64,000 nucleotides of DNA from CAWJLS01 sp963843755 (GCA_963843755.1 CAWJLS010000009.1:124001-188000), one strand, 5' to 3'; counted from the stretch's first letter, positions 16,769 through 25,081 are shown. Numbers and translations: made by a program. The notes: a model not told the origin generated them from the sequence alone.

Positions 16769-17510
16769 TTCGGAACCAACTTGGAGGGGAACTCCACATA
16801 GAACTTGCGCCTGGGATGTCGAGGGATCACCCCGAGGAAGTTGATCCCTCGTCTGTTGTCGAAGAAGCCAAGTCTAGCCCCGAGATAGGCCGGCCCTCGG
16901 ATTGGCAAGCCACGCTCTTGGCGAATCTGGTTGACGAACGCTACCGTGGGGCCGACCTCCGTAGATCTCTTATTGCCAGAAGGGTCCTTCAAGCCAAGAG
17001 CTGCATGTGCCGCTTCGTGCAGGAACACGGTCGCTGTATTGAAGGCTGCAGGCGCGACCTTGCCGTAGTCGAGATGGCTGAAATCAGCGAAATCGATCCG
17101 AATTTCTCGGGTGCCGTTGGGATGATCCCCGAACAGCACATCTGGCCGGTTGTTGGCCGAGCTGACGTCGTAAACCTCCTCTGCACCTATCAGGTCGTTC
17201 AAGAAGTTCGTCGCCTTGGCCGAACTACCCTCTCCAACACTCACAAGAGCAAGGTTCTTATCCTCATCAACGTCGTAAGTGTTGCCAGAAACGTCAGAAA
17301 GATCCTTCAGTAACTTGACGAGATCGTCGTCCTCAAGGCCTGCGAGGCTGACGACTTCACCCGTAGGGTCAACAAGATTGAGCGGGTTGGCCTGAACGTA
17401 AGTATAGCGATTCCAAGATTGAGGCCATAGAACGGACGAACCTCCTACCGGGTCCACACTCATAAACCGCCCCAGATGCGCCGAGAAGTACCTTGCATGC
17501 AGGGTGTGGC
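16765..17510 (-). CDS. Orphan RHS C-terminal tip with HEAAH metallopeptidase domain
   Basis: A displaced RHS tip without a complete core. It begins within core-end sequence (LHARYFSAHLGRFMSVDP, then SWNRYTYVQANPLNLVDPTG) and continues into a new C-terminal domain. That domain carries a zinc-protease helix, TVFLHEAAHAALGLKD (HExxH type), and a downstream STEVGPTVAFVNQIRQERGL segment that could supply the third ligand, resembling M91-like RHS-associated peptidases. The first in-frame ATG (17463) lies inside the core motif and there is no plausible full gene upstream, so it is probably silent unless recombined onto the main RHS gene via the repeated core sequence. It is translationally coupled to the downstream lipoprotein. 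Confidence 0.65.
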
Positions 17511-17532
17511 GATTCCGCCGCGACCGGCAGCT

Positions 17533-17603
17533 AAGAGACTGGTTTTCCAGTCGCTTGCGCTGATCCCGGGCGAAAAATCGCCCAGAGGCGGTTTTGAGCC
17601 GCC
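17533..17603. other. Three tandem perfect hairpins between RHS tip cassettes
   Basis: Within 71 bp there are three adjacent stem-loops. At 17533-17556, GACTGG-tttt-CCAGTC is extended by AAG/CTT beyond one mismatch. At 17568-17583 is GGGCGA-aaaa-TCGCCC. At 17587-17603 is GGCGG-ttttgag-CCGCC. They lie downstream of the immunity gene and just before the displaced core-end copy. They could be a terminator cluster, a structured RNA or a recombination site; none ends in a clear poly-U run on the minus strand. Confidence 0.65.
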
Positions 17604-17651
17604 GGGGGTGGGCGGCCGGAGGTCGAGGAGCGCTGGAGCAGGCAGCTCCAA

Positions 17652-17903
17652 CTAGAAATCCGCTAGGAACCCGATGAGATCGTCGAGCTGCCGCCCACGG
17701 GAATTAGGCTCACCTTGAGGCCCAAGGCCTGTCTCGGCGAGTTCCTCGGCCAAGGCTCCGCGAAGAGCCTCCCGAGTCCCGACGGCCAACGGGGTACGGC
17801 CCAAACACTCGATCGCAGGGATTAGGTCAGGGCTCCTCCGCGAAGCTACTTCGCGAAGAAGCTGGAGTTCGCGGTCCCCAATGGATCTTGTTCTAGAGGG
17901 CAT
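17652..17903 (-). CDS. Probable immunity protein for the main RHS tip
   Basis: An 83-residue, helical, soluble protein starting 2 bp after the RHS stop codon. The C-terminal half reads REALRGALAEELAETGLGPQ then GEPNSRGRQLDDLIGFL, a pattern (EALR..LA.E..ETGL....EPN.RG..L..LI) I associate with small proteins found next to polymorphic-toxin C-termini; I cannot confirm this by search. There is no signal peptide, so it would act in the cytoplasm, consistent with a nucleic-acid-targeting toxin. The role is assigned from position, size and acidic character. Confidence 0.6.
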   Translation of the reverse strand: MPSRTRSIGDRELQLLREVASRRSPDLIPAIECLGRTPLAVGTREALRGALAEELAETGLGPQGEPNSRGRQLDDLIGFLADF

Positions 17904-17905
17904 TT

Positions 17906-20900
17906 CTACGGAATTCGCGTACCAGCAAGGGACTTGGCCCAGGCCGTGACGACGCTCCCCTTGTCGTTCAGAACTACAGTTGCGTAACGTCCAACGTATC
18001 TGATGGTTCCGTTGGCCAGCGGAACTACCTGCTGCGGATTGGCAACTGCATCGAGCAAAGCTCTCGACGCAACACCGCGGCCTTCACGAGAGATCACCTG
18101 GTTGATTCCATGGCGGGTGAACCCCGTAATCTCAGCACTCGCGACCTCCTCGGCCGGCGCCCTACTGAATAAGCTGAAACTACGCTGTACTCCTCGGCCC
18201 AGCAAGCCTAGACCCTCACCGAAGACGTATCCACCGGCAATCTGTGCATCGAGCCAGGTGACCCCCTCGAAGAAGGCGTGGTTGCTCGACACATCGGCCA
18301 GCATCATGCAGTTGGGATCCGAGCTGCAGTCGCCTCCGGCTCCGAGCGCCACACTTGTGTTCAGCGCCTGCTTGAAGGTCATGCCCCGCATCGACCTCGG
18401 CAGGTAGGGCAAGCTGTTCAGACTTCCGGGGTTTCGCAGGAAACCGCCGAACCCGACGAAGTTCGCGAAGCGCGTTGGGACGAAATACCCGGTCACGGTG
18501 ATCTCGCCACTGCAGCTCGTTCCATCCTGGTTCGAAGAACACGAGTCGATTTCGGCAAGGCCTTGTGGGTCGGTGTACCTGACCGGATTACCCTTCACAT
18601 AGCTGTAGCGATTCCAGCTCTGAGGTTCCCCCGTCATTCCGCCGATGGGATCGACCGACGTGAACCGCCCCAGGTGGGCGGAGAAGTACCTTGCATGCAT
18701 GTAGTCCAGGTCGACCGTGTCGCCCGCGGCGTAGTCGTCGCGCTCGTGGCCGGTGAACTGGAGCGCTTCAGCGTCCGGGTCGAGGGGGGTCGCCTCCTCG
18801 CCGAAGGGGAAGTAGAGGTGGGTCTGGTCTTTGGCGCCGCCGGGGCCGGTGAGGAGGCGGGGGGTGCCGAGGTGGTCGGGGTGGAGGTAGATGTCGGTTT
18901 CTGAGAGGCCGGGGTCTCGGACGGTGGCCAGCAGGGTGTTGCCGCGCCAGATGTAGTCGCGGCTCAGGTGCCAGTGGTCTTTGGTGTCGTCGGTGCCGTC
19001 GAGCTGGTACTGGCGCAGGGGGGCACCGGTGAGGTCCCGGAGCGTGTAGGTCGTCTTCCAGTTCCAGGGTTCTGGACCGTCGGTCCAGTTGACGACCCAG
19101 ATCCGCTCGTCGCCGGGGCCGTAGATGTTGATCCAGCCTCGGCCGTCGGAGCGCGTGACGTCCCAGAGCATGTTGAACGGGTCGTAGCGGTAGCTCCAGA
19201 AGGTACCGTCCCCGATGGGTTGCTGGGTCACGTTCCCCGAGCTGTCGTACTGGAAGAGGCTCGAGCTCATCCGGTTGGTGCTCGGGTTGGTCGTGACGGT
19301 CTCGCGGGAGCCATCGGTCGTGACCGCCTTCAGATTGCCGAAGCGGTCATACTCGTAGCTCTGGGTGCGCTGCGCTTCGGACGGCGGCGAGAGGTTGACC
19401 GCGGCGCCGCTCTCGGCGACCAGGGTGCCGCCGCTCTGGACGGAGAAGCCGTCGTGGAAGACGATCGGGCCCTCGGCGCGGAGGGTGACGTCGCCCGACC
19501 CCGCGACGGTGTAGTTGGGGCCGGCGTCGATCGTGCCGCAGACCTCGTAGGTTTGCTTGCCGGTTTCGGTCCCGGTCAGGGTCTGGCTGCCGCCGCAGGC
19601 CACGGGGTACGCCCCGAGACGGGCATCCTCCACGCGGCTCACCTGGTCGTAGAGGTAGCGGTCGGCGCCCGTGCGCACGACGTTGCCGGCGCCGTCGTAG
19701 GCGTAGGCGCCGGTGTTGAGGTTCTCGCTGGCCCCGGTGGTGCGGATCCGGAACGGCCGGGCCATGCCCTTGGGATCGTTCTCCTGGATCCAGGTCACCC
19801 CGTTGCCGTGCTCGACCTTCGAGACCATGCCGTTGGGATGGTACCCGATCGTGGTGGCGAAGCCGGGGATCGCGGTGAGGTACCCCTCGTCGAAGCTCTG
19901 GAAGACCGTGCGTCCCGTCGTCGCCTGGTTGCAGTAGACATGGCTGCAGCTCGGGTAGCTCCGGTTCGCGACGTCGCCGAGCGGGCTGTGCTGGAGCGAG
20001 TAGTTGAAGGTCGGGCGGCTCCCGTCCGCGTCAGAGCCGGTCCCGACCTGGGTCGTCACGGACGTCACTCCACCGGTCCCGTCGTTGTAGAGGTAGCTCT
20101 CCTCGACCCAGGCGTCGAACCGTGCCGACTGCTCTCGGTCCTGGTCCGCCGGGAGCAGAACCCAGTTGTGGCGCCTCATCTTGGCGAGCTTCCCCTTGCC
20201 GTGGGCTCCAGCCAGAGAGTTGTTCGCCGCGTAGGTCCACTCCTTCCAACAGCCCAGGGTCGCCGGGTCGCCACACTGGGCGCCGGGTTCCTTGATCTGG
20301 ATCAGCCGTCCGGCGGAGTCGTAGGCGTAGCGCAGGTCCCAGTCACCCCGTTGGATGCGCCCCGGGTTGCCCAGGGGGTCGAACAGGGAGTAGTGGACCG
20401 TGGTGCCCAGCTCCGGGTGGCTTTCGTCGGTCAGAAACCCCCTCCCGTCGTAGGTGAAGTCCCGGTGCTGCGTGGTCAGGCCGGTGCCGACGTTCTGGCG
20501 GACCTGGGTCAGGTTTCCCTGGACGTCGTAGGTGTAGCGGGTCTTGGTCACCCCGGCCCCGTCGTCCGGCTCGCGCACCTCCCGGAGCCGGCCGAAGCGG
20601 TCGTAGATCTCTTCGGTGGTCTCGTCCGTCGTCGTCACCGCGTGGCTGGCATCGAGCGCCTCGCCGATCGAAACGGTCGTGGTGCGCGATCGCTCGCCGG
20701 AGTAGCCGAGCCCGACCTCGAAGCCGTCGGGTAGGGTGATCTTGCCGGGACGGCCGAACGGGTCGTAGCCGCTGTAGAAGGTCTTGCCCTGGGCCGGCGC
20801 GTTCTTGACGTGCCAGGTCTCACGGGAGGCCAGTTGGTCCCGGCCGGTCCAGGTGGTCGCCCGCTGCGCCGTCACCTCCCCGGGAAGGTCGCGCTGCTCG

Positions 20901-23260
20901 TCGACCACGCGCCCCAGGCCATCGAAGGTGTACTGCTCCCCGGCCAGGACTTGGTTGCCCAGCTTGCTCCGGATCGCGACCTTGGCCGGGCCCGGGTTCT
21001 GGGAGCCGGGCGGCATGTAGGGACTGTAGATGTAGACCGTCTGAGCCAGTCCCGACGGCGGGATCTCCTTGGTCAACCGGCCCAGGTCGTCGTAGTCGTA
21101 GCTCGTCGCGAGCCCGGAGGAGTCGCGGCTGGCGCTGACCTGGCCGGTGCGGCACCGGATGGTCCGGTCGGTCGAGAGGAAGCTCGCACCGGTCCACTGG
21201 CTGGTCGCCAGGACGCCACAGACGTAGGTGTGGTCTTGGCCGTAGGGCGCGCTTGCCGGGAGGCCCAGGTTGCAAAGGCCTCCGGTCGTCCCCAGGTTGG
21301 CGCTGTCACCGCCGAAGGTACGCTCGCGCCGGACGAACCCGTCACTCTCGTGGCTCACGTCCGAGCTCCGCTGGTCCCGGGTCACGATCACGTCGTGGGG
21401 ACCGCGGCTCGTCCCTTCCCACGTCCGCATCCGTTGGAGGAAGCCGGTGTTCGGATCGAAGCAGGCCTCGCGGGTCACCGTCTCGGTCCCTTCGGTCACC
21501 GTCTGCGTGTCGTAGGTGCCGAGCACCCAGGGATCGCCGGCGCCGGGGATGTTCGAGACCGAGCGGTTGGGGTTGTAGTCGGTCTCCGTGACCCGCGTGC
21601 TGGCGAACGGGAAGGTGCCCGTCTCCGTCATCGTGCGGTAGTGGCCCAGCCCGTCGAAGTCGTCGAGATCCGTCGTCGCCTCCTTGGAGCCGTCGTCCTC
21701 GTAGACGGTCTTCTCCGACGCGAGCCGCGGATTGACCCCCGGACCGCTGTTCTCGTAGCGCACGTAGACCGAGCGCAGCAGGGAGCCCGAGGCGTCGCGG
21801 ACCTGGCGGGAGAGGAAGCGGCCATCGCCGTCGCTGGTCTGCCGGGTGAAGGGCAGGCCGTACTCTCCCGAGGTCCACCCCGCGTCCTTCATGCACTGCG
21901 TCGATCCGGACGGGGTGCAGGAGTAGACACTGAAGAAATTGCTCGTCTTGTTGCCGTCCGGGTCGGTCACGTCGGTCTGTTGCTCGCACTTGGAGCAGTT
22001 GGGAGCGTCGTTTCTCGACGACGAGTAGGTCCACTCGCCGACCACGTGGTTCGAAGAGTCCAGGTGCCGGCGCGAGGCGATCCCGGCCGCTTGGCGGAAC
22101 GGGGAGTTGGGCCCGCCGGATAGGAGGTGCAGGGGGCCGAGCTTTCTCGACTCCTCGGGAAACACCACGTCCGCCCACGTCCATTCGAAGGCGCCGCCGG
22201 TCGGAAGATCGAGCCGGGTCAGGTGCCCGTTGAGCAGCCGATCTCCACACGAGGTGGTGTCGTCGACGAGGTAGGCGCCGACCGGGATGGTGTAGGCGGA
22301 CTGATCCGGCAGAGTCACCGAAGTCAGCACCGGGTAGCTCACGTTGCTGTCGTCGCCGCAGATTTTCGTGCCCGGGCAGAGAACCGGCTCGTTGCAGGCG
22401 CGAGGAAAGGAGACCGTGTTGCCGTAGCCGAACTGATATTGCGCATCCGTCCCGTCGAACGCTTCGAGCGTCACCGTCTTGACCACGAGCCGGTACTCCT
22501 GCAGAGGAGACTGCTCCGGCCCGGTCTCGCCGTCCGTGATCGCCTGTCGTTCGAACTGGATCTCGTGGTGCCGGCCATAGCTGTCGGTCAGCGTCCAGAG
22601 CATCGGAACGTTGTCTGCGCCCCGATCGCCATAGGAGATGTCGAGATGGTTGCCGAAGGGATCCTCGATCCGCGAGAGCCCGTCCGGGCCGAACGTTCGC
22701 TTCAACCCATCCGGAAACTCCACCGTGCCGTCGGCCGGTACGTAGCGGAGATAGGTGCTGTCTCGGGTGAAGTCGACGCCGTTGATCGTCTGTTCCCCCA
22801 GGTGCAGCGGACCGGCAAAGAGCTCGTGAAGAGACTGGTCCGGGCTCTCGTAGGTCGGGCCGACATTGGTGCTCAACGGATCCACATCGCTCTCGAAGCG
22901 CCCGAGGGAGAGCTCCCAGCCCAGACCCGCGTTCGACCGATAGCGCGGCAGCGCTTGGAGGTACTGTGCTCCATCTTGGGTCTCTCCTTCCCACTCCCAG
23001 ACGTTGCCCGTATACGTCAGCACGAGTTGGTAGGAGAAGTCCGGACCGACCGGATAGGACGGCCCCATCGGGATCGTCAGCGTGAGATTCCGGTTGAACA
23101 GGTTGACGTTCTCGATCCCGGAGAAGTCGAACACGTGCTCCGGACGGAACCCCTGGGCGTGGTTGGGGTGCTCGGCCGCCGCCGGTCCGCCGGTCAGGAG
23201 AGACGCGGCGACCAGGAGTCCGGTGATCTGGACCAGGGCCATCGCGCGGCGGGCGCTCAT
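17906..23260 (-). CDS. Secreted RHS-repeat protein with C-terminal polymorphic toxin tip
   Basis: A 1784-residue protein. The ATG at 23260 is chosen because it overlaps the previous stop (ATGA) and begins a signal peptide (ALVQITGLLVAASLLTGGPAAA). An N-terminal beta-rich region with SYQLVLTYTGNVW (about 30-450) is followed by many YD/RHS repeats such as YDDLGRLTKE and YDSAGRLIQIKE. The core ends with HARYFSAHLGRFTSVDP near residue 1525. An insert at about 1225-1290 (GSGDVTLRAEGPIVFHDGFS) looks like a short beta-helix or carbohydrate-binding element. The variable tip (about 1530-1784) has lower GC and ends in a compact domain, FTRHGINQVISREGRG to RYATVVLNDKGSVVTAW, resembling small BECR/DUF4258-like RNase folds; this last call is tentative. 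No VgrG or PAAR is present, so export is probably Sec-based, WapA-like. Confidence 0.88.
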   Translation of the reverse strand: MSARRAMALVQITGLLVAASLLTGGPAAAEHPNHAQGFRPEHVFDFSGIENVNLFNRNLTLTIPMGPSYPVGPDFSYQLVLTYTGNVWEWEGETQDGAQYLQALPRYRSNAGLGWELSLGRFESDVDPLSTNVGPTYESPDQSLHELFAGPLHLGEQTINGVDFTRDSTYLRYVPADGTVEFPDGLKRTFGPDGLSRIEDPFGNHLDISYGDRGADNVPMLWTLTDSYGRHHEIQFERQAITDGETGPEQSPLQEYRLVVKTVTLEAFDGTDAQYQFGYGNTVSFPRACNEPVLCPGTKICGDDSNVSYPVLTSVTLPDQSAYTIPVGAYLVDDTTSCGDRLLNGHLTRLDLPTGGAFEWTWADVVFPEESRKLGPLHLLSGGPNSPFRQAAGIASRRHLDSSNHVVGEWTYSSSRNDAPNCSKCEQQTDVTDPDGNKTSNFFSVYSCTPSGSTQCMKDAGWTSGEYGLPFTRQTSDGDGRFLSRQVRDASGSLLRSVYVRYENSGPGVNPRLASEKTVYEDDGSKEATTDLDDFDGLGHYRTMTETGTFPFASTRVTETDYNPNRSVSNIPGAGDPWVLGTYDTQTVTEGTETVTREACFDPNTGFLQRMRTWEGTSRGPHDVIVTRDQRSSDVSHESDGFVRRERTFGGDSANLGTTGGLCNLGLPASAPYGQDHTYVCGVLATSQWTGASFLSTDRTIRCRTGQVSASRDSSGLATSYDYDDLGRLTKEIPPSGLAQTVYIYSPYMPPGSQNPGPAKVAIRSKLGNQVLAGEQYTFDGLGRVVDEQRDLPGEVTAQRATTWTGRDQLASRETWHVKNAPAQGKTFYSGYDPFGRPGKITLPDGFEVGLGYSGERSRTTTVSIGEALDASHAVTTTDETTEEIYDRFGRLREVREPDDGAGVTKTRYTYDVQGNLTQVRQNVGTGLTTQHRDFTYDGRGFLTDESHPELGTTVHYSLFDPLGNPGRIQRGDWDLRYAYDSAGRLIQIKEPGAQCGDPATLGCWKEWTYAANNSLAGAHGKGKLAKMRRHNWVLLPADQDREQSARFDAWVEESYLYNDGTGGVTSVTTQVGTGSDADGSRPTFNYSLQHSPLGDVANRSYPSCSHVYCNQATTGRTVFQSFDEGYLTAIPGFATTIGYHPNGMVSKVEHGNGVTWIQENDPKGMARPFRIRTTGASENLNTGAYAYDGAGNVVRTGADRYLYDQVSRVEDARLGAYPVACGGSQTLTGTETGKQTYEVCGTIDAGPNYTVAGSGDVTLRAEGPIVFHDGFSVQSGGTLVAESGAAVNLSPPSEAQRTQSYEYDRFGNLKAVTTDGSRETVTTNPSTNRMSSSLFQYDSSGNVTQQPIGDGTFWSYRYDPFNMLWDVTRSDGRGWINIYGPGDERIWVVNWTDGPEPWNWKTTYTLRDLTGAPLRQYQLDGTDDTKDHWHLSRDYIWRGNTLLATVRDPGLSETDIYLHPDHLGTPRLLTGPGGAKDQTHLYFPFGEEATPLDPDAEALQFTGHERDDYAAGDTVDLDYMHARYFSAHLGRFTSVDPIGGMTGEPQSWNRYSYVKGNPVRYTDPQGLAEIDSCSSNQDGTSCSGEITVTGYFVPTRFANFVGFGGFLRNPGSLNSLPYLPRSMRGMTFKQALNTSVALGAGGDCSSDPNCMMLADVSSNHAFFEGVTWLDAQIAGGYVFGEGLGLLGRGVQRSFSLFSRAPAEEVASAEITGFTRHGINQVISREGRGVASRALLDAVANPQQVVPLANGTIRYVGRYATVVLNDKGSVVTAWAKSLAGTRIP

Positions 23261-24015
23261 GGCGCGCCTCCGGTCCCGCTCGGCGGGCCGAGCAGGCGGG
23301 TGGCGTAGAACTGGAGCGTCCGGGGGTCGATCACCACCAACACGTCGTCCCGGGCGAATCGATCGGGTGGAGCCGGCCCGGCACCCATCGGCTCCAGGTC
23401 CTCGAGCGCCGTCGTCGAACGGTCGTCGTCTGCCCCGTCGTGATCGTGGGGGCCGGTGTCGTGCGCCCGCAGCCACCAGGAGCCCACGCCCGGGCGTACC
23501 AGCAGCATGTCGACGAAGCTGAACCGGTGCCGGAGGCGGTTGACCAACCCCGGGGCTCCGACCTCGAACCCCTTGCCCGGGAAGGCCACTTCCCGCAGTA
23601 CGAACCCCGGCGGCGCCCCGACCGTGTAGGCGCCGGTCGCGAGGTCGACCACCGCCCAGACCGACTTGAGCGGTACCGACCCGTCGTCGCTCTCCGGCGC
23701 GAATCGTGCCTCGCCGAACGAATCGACCGGTTCGGTCCCGCGAAAGCGCACCACCTCGTTGAAGTACTCCCGTGGAATCCGCGCGACGCTGAAGAAGACC
23801 GCGTCTCCCCCCGGCGTGAGGTCGGAAGCCACCACCTCGAGCGACTCGAACGAGAGCATCAGCTCCGGCGTCGAGCTCGCCGCGCGGCCGAGCGGCTCCG
23901 GCGCGCTCCACCTCGAAGGCGACGAAGACGAAAAAGGCGACGGAGCGGCCACCGCGGGAGCAGAGACCGCCACCAAGAGCAGAAGACTGACGACTGGCAG
24001 GACCCGCAATCCCAT
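23257..24015 (-). CDS. Secreted protein of unknown function, coupled to the RHS gene
   Basis: A 252-residue exported protein. The ATG at 24015 follows a GGGGAAG stretch and starts a clear signal peptide (MGLRVLPVVSLLLLVAVSA, cleavage after AVAA). The mature part opens with a Ser/Pro-rich linker, then a beta-rich domain: LMLSFESLEVVASDLTPGGD, IPREYFNEVVRFRG, WAVVDLATGAYTVG, FVLREVAF and the closing VLVVIDPRTLQFYATRLL. No enzyme motif is visible; a His/Asp-rich loop (about residues 195-210) might bind metal. The four-base overlap with the RHS start indicates stoichiometric synthesis, so a chaperone, export or surface-anchoring role for the RHS shell is a reasonable inference. I do not recognise the family. 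Confidence 0.7.
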   Translation of the reverse strand: MGLRVLPVVSLLLLVAVSAPAVAAPSPFSSSSPSRWSAPEPLGRAASSTPELMLSFESLEVVASDLTPGGDAVFFSVARIPREYFNEVVRFRGTEPVDSFGEARFAPESDDGSVPLKSVWAVVDLATGAYTVGAPPGFVLREVAFPGKGFEVGAPGLVNRLRHRFSFVDMLLVRPGVGSWWLRAHDTGPHDHDGADDDRSTTALEDLEPMGAGPAPPDRFARDDVLVVIDPRTLQFYATRLLGPPSGTGGAP

Positions 24016-24080
24016 GAAGCTTCCCCAGTTTCTCAAATCGCAATCAATAGATATTTGACGAGAATCGGCAATACCAAAGT

Positions 24081-24109
24081 AAACTACCTGCCGCATTGAG
24101 ACACGTCAA
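24081..24109 (-). promoter_or_regulatory. Putative sigma-70-type promoter of the RHS operon
   Basis: On the minus strand TTGACG (24104-24109) is followed after 17 bp by TAGTTT (24081-24086), giving a predicted start near 24074 and a leader of about 60 nt before the ATG at 24015. The segment is strikingly AT-rich for this genome. The -10 is a weak match. Confidence 0.45.
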
Positions 24110-24110
24110 C

Positions 24111-24132
24111 CTCGCAATCGCAACATTGCGAG
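24111..24132. promoter_or_regulatory. Perfect inverted repeat just upstream of the RHS promoter
   Basis: CTCGCAAT at 24111-24118 and ATTGCGAG at 24125-24132 form an 8-bp perfect palindrome with a 6-bp spacer, directly next to the putative -35 box. This position suits an activator operator. The remaining 178 bp to the DNA glycosylase stop hold nothing I recognise. Confidence 0.5.
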
Positions 24133-24310
24133 AATCACCTGCCGGTCGCCTCGGTCCGCATCTCGGCGGAGAGGCAACCGGCCAGGCGGGACGGGGGGAC
24201 GAACGTTCCGACTGTGGCGCGGGTCGGGAGGCCGATGCCGGAGGGCGTCGAGGAACGCGCCCGCGGGGTCGGCCGAGCCGACGTGGAGACCCGGCGTGCC
24301 CCGTTCGGCT

Positions 24311-25057
24311 TCACCCCAGACGCGGCCGCGACACGTGCCGGTTCCCGCGGACGGCGAAGCGCAGCGGCCAGTGGGCCGCCTCGCCGGCGTAGTCGACGCC
24401 GACGCGACGTCCCGTCACGACCTCGGCGTCCAGAACCGGCTCGCCGGCGGTGATCGTCAGCTCGCCTCCCCAGAGCGGCGCGCCGTCCAGGGTGAGGTCG
24501 ACGCCGAGGGCCTGGCAAAGCTTGCCGGGGCCGCCGGCGAGGTCGCCGGGGCGCGGACGGCGAGGCTTGTCCGCCAGGCCGCGGTAGACCGCCATCGCGT
24601 CGGCGCCTTCGACCGGCTCTCCCGCTCGGAGCAGGACCGCGGTGCCGTCGTCTTCGCCGCCGGTGACGGCGTTCAGGCAGTGGTGCATGCCGTAGATCAG
24701 GTAGACGTAGGCGTGGCCGCCGGGGCGGAAGAGGCGCCGGCTGCGCGGCGTCACCGGGCCGGCGTGGGCGTGGCTCGCCCGGTCCCCTTCGCCCTGGTAG
24801 GCCTCGGTTTCAACCAGACGGAGGACCAGGTGTTCCCGCGAACCACCCGGACCGCCGCTCTGGGGCCTGCCCGGGGACTCGCCCTGAGACTCGCTCGGGA
24901 GCTCAACTGCAGGCACGGTCCGCACCACGTAGCGGCCGAGGAGGTCGCGGGCGACCTCGGCGGACGGACGACGGTAGAAGCTCGGGGGGAGCGGCGTGAA
25001 GGGCGACGCGGCGTCGGGGTGGTCCGCAGGAAGGGTTGGCGGAACGGCCGGGGGCAT
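24311..25057 (-). CDS. DNA-3-methyladenine glycosylase, AAG/MPG type
   Basis: A 248-residue base-excision repair enzyme that removes alkylated purines. AAG motifs are present: FYRRPSAEVARDLLGRYVV at the start of the fold, LRLVETEAYQGEGDRASHA with the catalytic Glu, AYVYLIYGMHHCLN, and AGGPGKLCQALGVD near the C-terminus. A Ser/Gly/Pro-rich loop between strands (about residues 55-75) is longer than usual. An in-frame ATG at 25075 would add six residues; 25057 is chosen without strong ribosome-site evidence. It is divergent from the beta-helix gene at 25082, with under 30 bp between the two starts, so the promoters must overlap. Confidence 0.88.
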   Translation of the reverse strand: MPPAVPPTLPADHPDAASPFTPLPPSFYRRPSAEVARDLLGRYVVRTVPAVELPSESQGESPGRPQSGGPGGSREHLVLRLVETEAYQGEGDRASHAHAGPVTPRSRRLFRPGGHAYVYLIYGMHHCLNAVTGGEDDGTAVLLRAGEPVEGADAMAVYRGLADKPRRPRPGDLAGGPGKLCQALGVDLTLDGAPLWGGELTITAGEPVLDAEVVTGRRVGVDYAGEAAHWPLRFAVRGNRHVSRPRLG

Positions 25058-25081
25058 GGCCGGGTACGGTAGCATTCGCGG

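Noticed and set aside
17460..17651. A 63-codon minus-strand frame after the immunity gene
   Set aside because: It runs through the hairpin cluster and the core-end copy in the wrong frame; no family resemblance.
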